From assembly GCA_903958115.1 (NCBI GenBank), contig CAJBRS010000088.1, positions 1-15,195 on the forward strand: a stretch of 15,195 bases of DNA. The letters run 5' to 3'. Shown piece by piece: positions 13,862 to 15,195 of the stretch. The notes beneath the pieces are model-generated. The model was not told the DNA's origin. It searched no databases and was given only the letters and a program-made list of their open reading frames with translations. Every line of letters begins with the position of its first letter. The first letter of the stretch is position 1. The DNA is from an uncultured bacterium. GTDB lineage: Bacteria > Patescibacteriota > Minisyncoccia > Phycocordibacterales > CAWITU01. Both the position numbers and the translations under genes were made by a program.

Positions 13862-14962
13862 TTAAATCTTAAACTCCATCACGTCACCATCTTTTACAAC
13901 ATATTCCTTACCTTCTGTGCGCACTAAGCCCTTTTCTCGAGCGGCGCCGTATGAACCAGCACCAAGTAAATCACTCCAAAAGACCACCTCCGCACGAATA
14001 AATTTATCTTTAAAATCGGTATGAATTGCCGTCCCAGCTAGCGGGGCTGTCCAGCCTTTCTTTATTGTCCACGCTCTAGTTTCTTTTTCTCCAGTAGTGA
14101 AATAGGTTATAAGCCCGAGAAGATCGTAAGCGTGTCTGATTAATTGATCGATACCATCATCCTTGCCCCCAAGCTCAGTACGAAACATTTCTTTTTCTTC
14201 TCCTTCCATATCCTTGAGCTCATCTTCAATCTTCGCATCTATAATGACGTAATTTGCTTTTTCAGCTTCTAAAAACGAAATCAACTTCTGAAAACGCTCA
14301 TCATTTATTTCATCGAGATTTTTTCCTCCAGATTTTTTATTCAATCCATACAGAATCGCTTTCATTGTCAGAAGATTCAGTTGCCTTACAAAGACAATCT
14401 CCTTATCAGTCAGAACTGTCTTAGCCGCTAATCTTCCTTCTGAAAGAGTTTTTTCAACCTTGAGTAAAGCTTCATGCTCTAAAACAGCGTCTTTATCACC
14501 TTTTTTAATCTCCTTTTGGAGATTCCCTATTCTTTTTGCAACAGTTTCTTGGTCGGCAATAATTAGTTCTAGATTAATTACCTCAATATCTGAAAGAGGA
14601 TTGATCGCATTACCAACGTGAACAATGTTTGTGTCCTCAAAGATGCGAACTATTTCCAGGATGGCGTCTGTTTCTCTAATATTTGTAAGAAATTTATTTC
14701 CTAAACCTTCGCCAGAAGAAGCTCCTTTTACAAGGCCGGCAATATCCACAAACTCCACGATAGCGGGAATAGTTTTTTGCGTCTTTGAAAATTCAGCAAG
14801 TTTATACAACCTGTCATCTGGCACAGGAACAACGCCGACAGACGGGTCAATTGTCGCAAACGGGTAATTAGCCGCGAGCACATTCTTTTTTGTTAGTGCA
14901 TTGAAAAGGGTCGACTTTCCGACATTGGGCAACCCTACGATTCCTATTGATAACTTTGCCAT
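13862..14962 (-). CDS. ychF: Ribosome-binding ATPase/GTPase YchF (Obg-related, OLA1 family)
   Basis: It is a P-loop ATPase that binds ribosomes and affects translation and stress responses. The P-loop is GLPNVGKST (10-18), followed by the PFATIDPSVGVVPVPD switch region, DIAGLVKGAS as G3, a coiled-coil insert, and a C-terminal TGS domain (YFTTGEKETRAWTI through DGDVMEFKI). At 366 residues it has normal length. The G4 motif, which sets base preference and is NVNE in E. coli, reads N208-K-K-S211, so nucleotide preference cannot be assumed. It is the first gene of the long minus-strand run, and its start faces a divergent gene across 87 nt. No Shine-Dalgarno sequence is present. Confidence 0.96.
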   Translation of the reverse strand: MAKLSIGIVGLPNVGKSTLFNALTKKNVLAANYPFATIDPSVGVVPVPDDRLYKLAEFSKTQKTIPAIVEFVDIAGLVKGASSGEGLGNKFLTNIRETDAILEIVRIFEDTNIVHVGNAINPLSDIEVINLELIIADQETVAKRIGNLQKEIKKGDKDAVLEHEALLKVEKTLSEGRLAAKTVLTDKEIVFVRQLNLLTMKAILYGLNKKSGGKNLDEINDERFQKLISFLEAEKANYVIIDAKIEDELKDMEGEEKEMFRTELGGKDDGIDQLIRHAYDLLGLITYFTTGEKETRAWTIKKGWTAPLAGTAIHTDFKDKFIRAEVVFWSDLLGAGSYGAAREKGLVRTEGKEYVVKDGDVMEFKI

Positions 14963-15049
14963 AAGTTTTTAGATACTAACATATTTATAGAAATAATATA
15001 TAGATGTTTTGTTGCCAAACACATCAAATAAAGTATTATCTAGCTACGT
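14963..15049. promoter_or_regulatory. Divergent AT-rich intergenic region between ychF and the plus-strand gene
   Basis: The 87-nt region must hold the promoters for both directions. The plus-strand promoter is clear (see 15012-15039). On the minus strand TTGGCA (15018-15013) overlaps the plus-strand -35, but no good -10 sits 16-18 nt from it. TATTAT (14998-14993) and TATAAA (14989-14984) are present with poor -35 partners, so the ychF promoter is not resolved. Confidence 0.5.
15012..15039 (+). promoter_or_regulatory. Promoter of the right-edge gene
   Basis: TTGCCA (15012-15017, 5 of 6 matches) and TATTAT (15034-15039, 5 of 6 matches) are spaced by 16 nt. The -10 ends 10 nt before the ATG at 15050, giving an expected leader of only about 3-5 nt and no room for a ribosome binding site. 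Confidence 0.6.
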
Positions 15050-15195
15050 ATGAAATACAAGAAGAAAGTATTCATGAGTAATACCAAGGCTAAATATGGC
15101 AGGAGCGACACCTTCTATTTATTAGACGACCTCCATAGAATAAGCGGAGACATTGAAAATTCTGAAAAATATACCGATCTTCTAAAAAAACACTC
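15050..15195 (+). CDS. Partial hypothetical protein (N-terminal 48 residues)
   Basis: An ATG at 15050 opens a frame that continues to the window edge. The visible part begins MKYKKKVFMSNTKAKYGRSD and continues with a charged, mostly hydrophilic stretch (FYLLDDLHRISGDIENSEKY). No family is recognised and there is no signal peptide or membrane helix in this part. A good promoter directly upstream supports it as a real gene and the ATG as its start. It is divergent from ychF. Confidence 0.55.
   Translation, partial: MKYKKKVFMSNTKAKYGRSDTFYLLDDLHRISGDIENSEKYTDLLKKH

Overview
The window looks like chromosomal DNA of a Candidate Phyla Radiation (Patescibacteria) bacterium, most likely of Parcubacteria/Nomurabacteria type. 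The DNA is AT-rich, genes are packed almost end to end, several proteins are stripped-down versions of their families, and proteins typical of this group are present (a membrane-anchored protein resembling the front part of CPR TraD/VirD4-like ATPases, a sigma-region-4/HARE-HTH protein, a LeuRS with a KMSKR loop). TAA, TAG and TGA all end genes here, so nothing points to a recoded TGA. The phylum assignment rests on protein character, not on a marker tree.

Layout: from about 14962 down to 1 every gene lies on the minus strand. In transcription order they are ychF, a histidine-phosphatase-like gene, a four-helix membrane protein, leuS (with a Nudix domain inserted), a sigma-region-4/HARE-HTH regulator, a DUF8128-like membrane protein, mltG, mnmA, a PD-(D/E)XK nuclease, a family-4-like uracil-DNA glycosylase, a PepF-type peptidase, alaS, and a partial gene running off the left edge. 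Gaps are -1 to 15 nt except 46 nt before the regulator and 53 nt after alaS. One partial gene of unknown function starts on the plus strand at 15050, divergent from ychF. There is no gene-free stretch over 300 bases. I saw no tRNA, rRNA, CRISPR array, insertion sequence or convincing intrinsic terminator.

Functionally this is a housekeeping cluster. It covers translation (LeuRS, AlaRS, MnmA, YchF), DNA repair (uracil glycosylase, RecB-like nuclease), cell envelope (MltG, two membrane proteins), peptide turnover (PepF) and a possible transcription regulator.

The most notable points are: (1) a complete Nudix hydrolase domain of about 160 residues inside the editing-domain region of LeuRS; (2) an AlaRS that lacks both the beta-barrel of the editing module and the whole C-Ala domain; (3) a family-4-type uracil glycosylase in which all four Fe-S cysteine positions are substituted; (4) a phosphoglycerate-mutase-fold protein whose second catalytic histidine is serine; (5) no Shine-Dalgarno sequence before any of 14 starts, while -10-like hexamers repeatedly sit 6-10 nt before the ATG, three of them built around the stop codon of the preceding gene. 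The last point suggests leaderless transcripts and internal promoters within a dense gene array.
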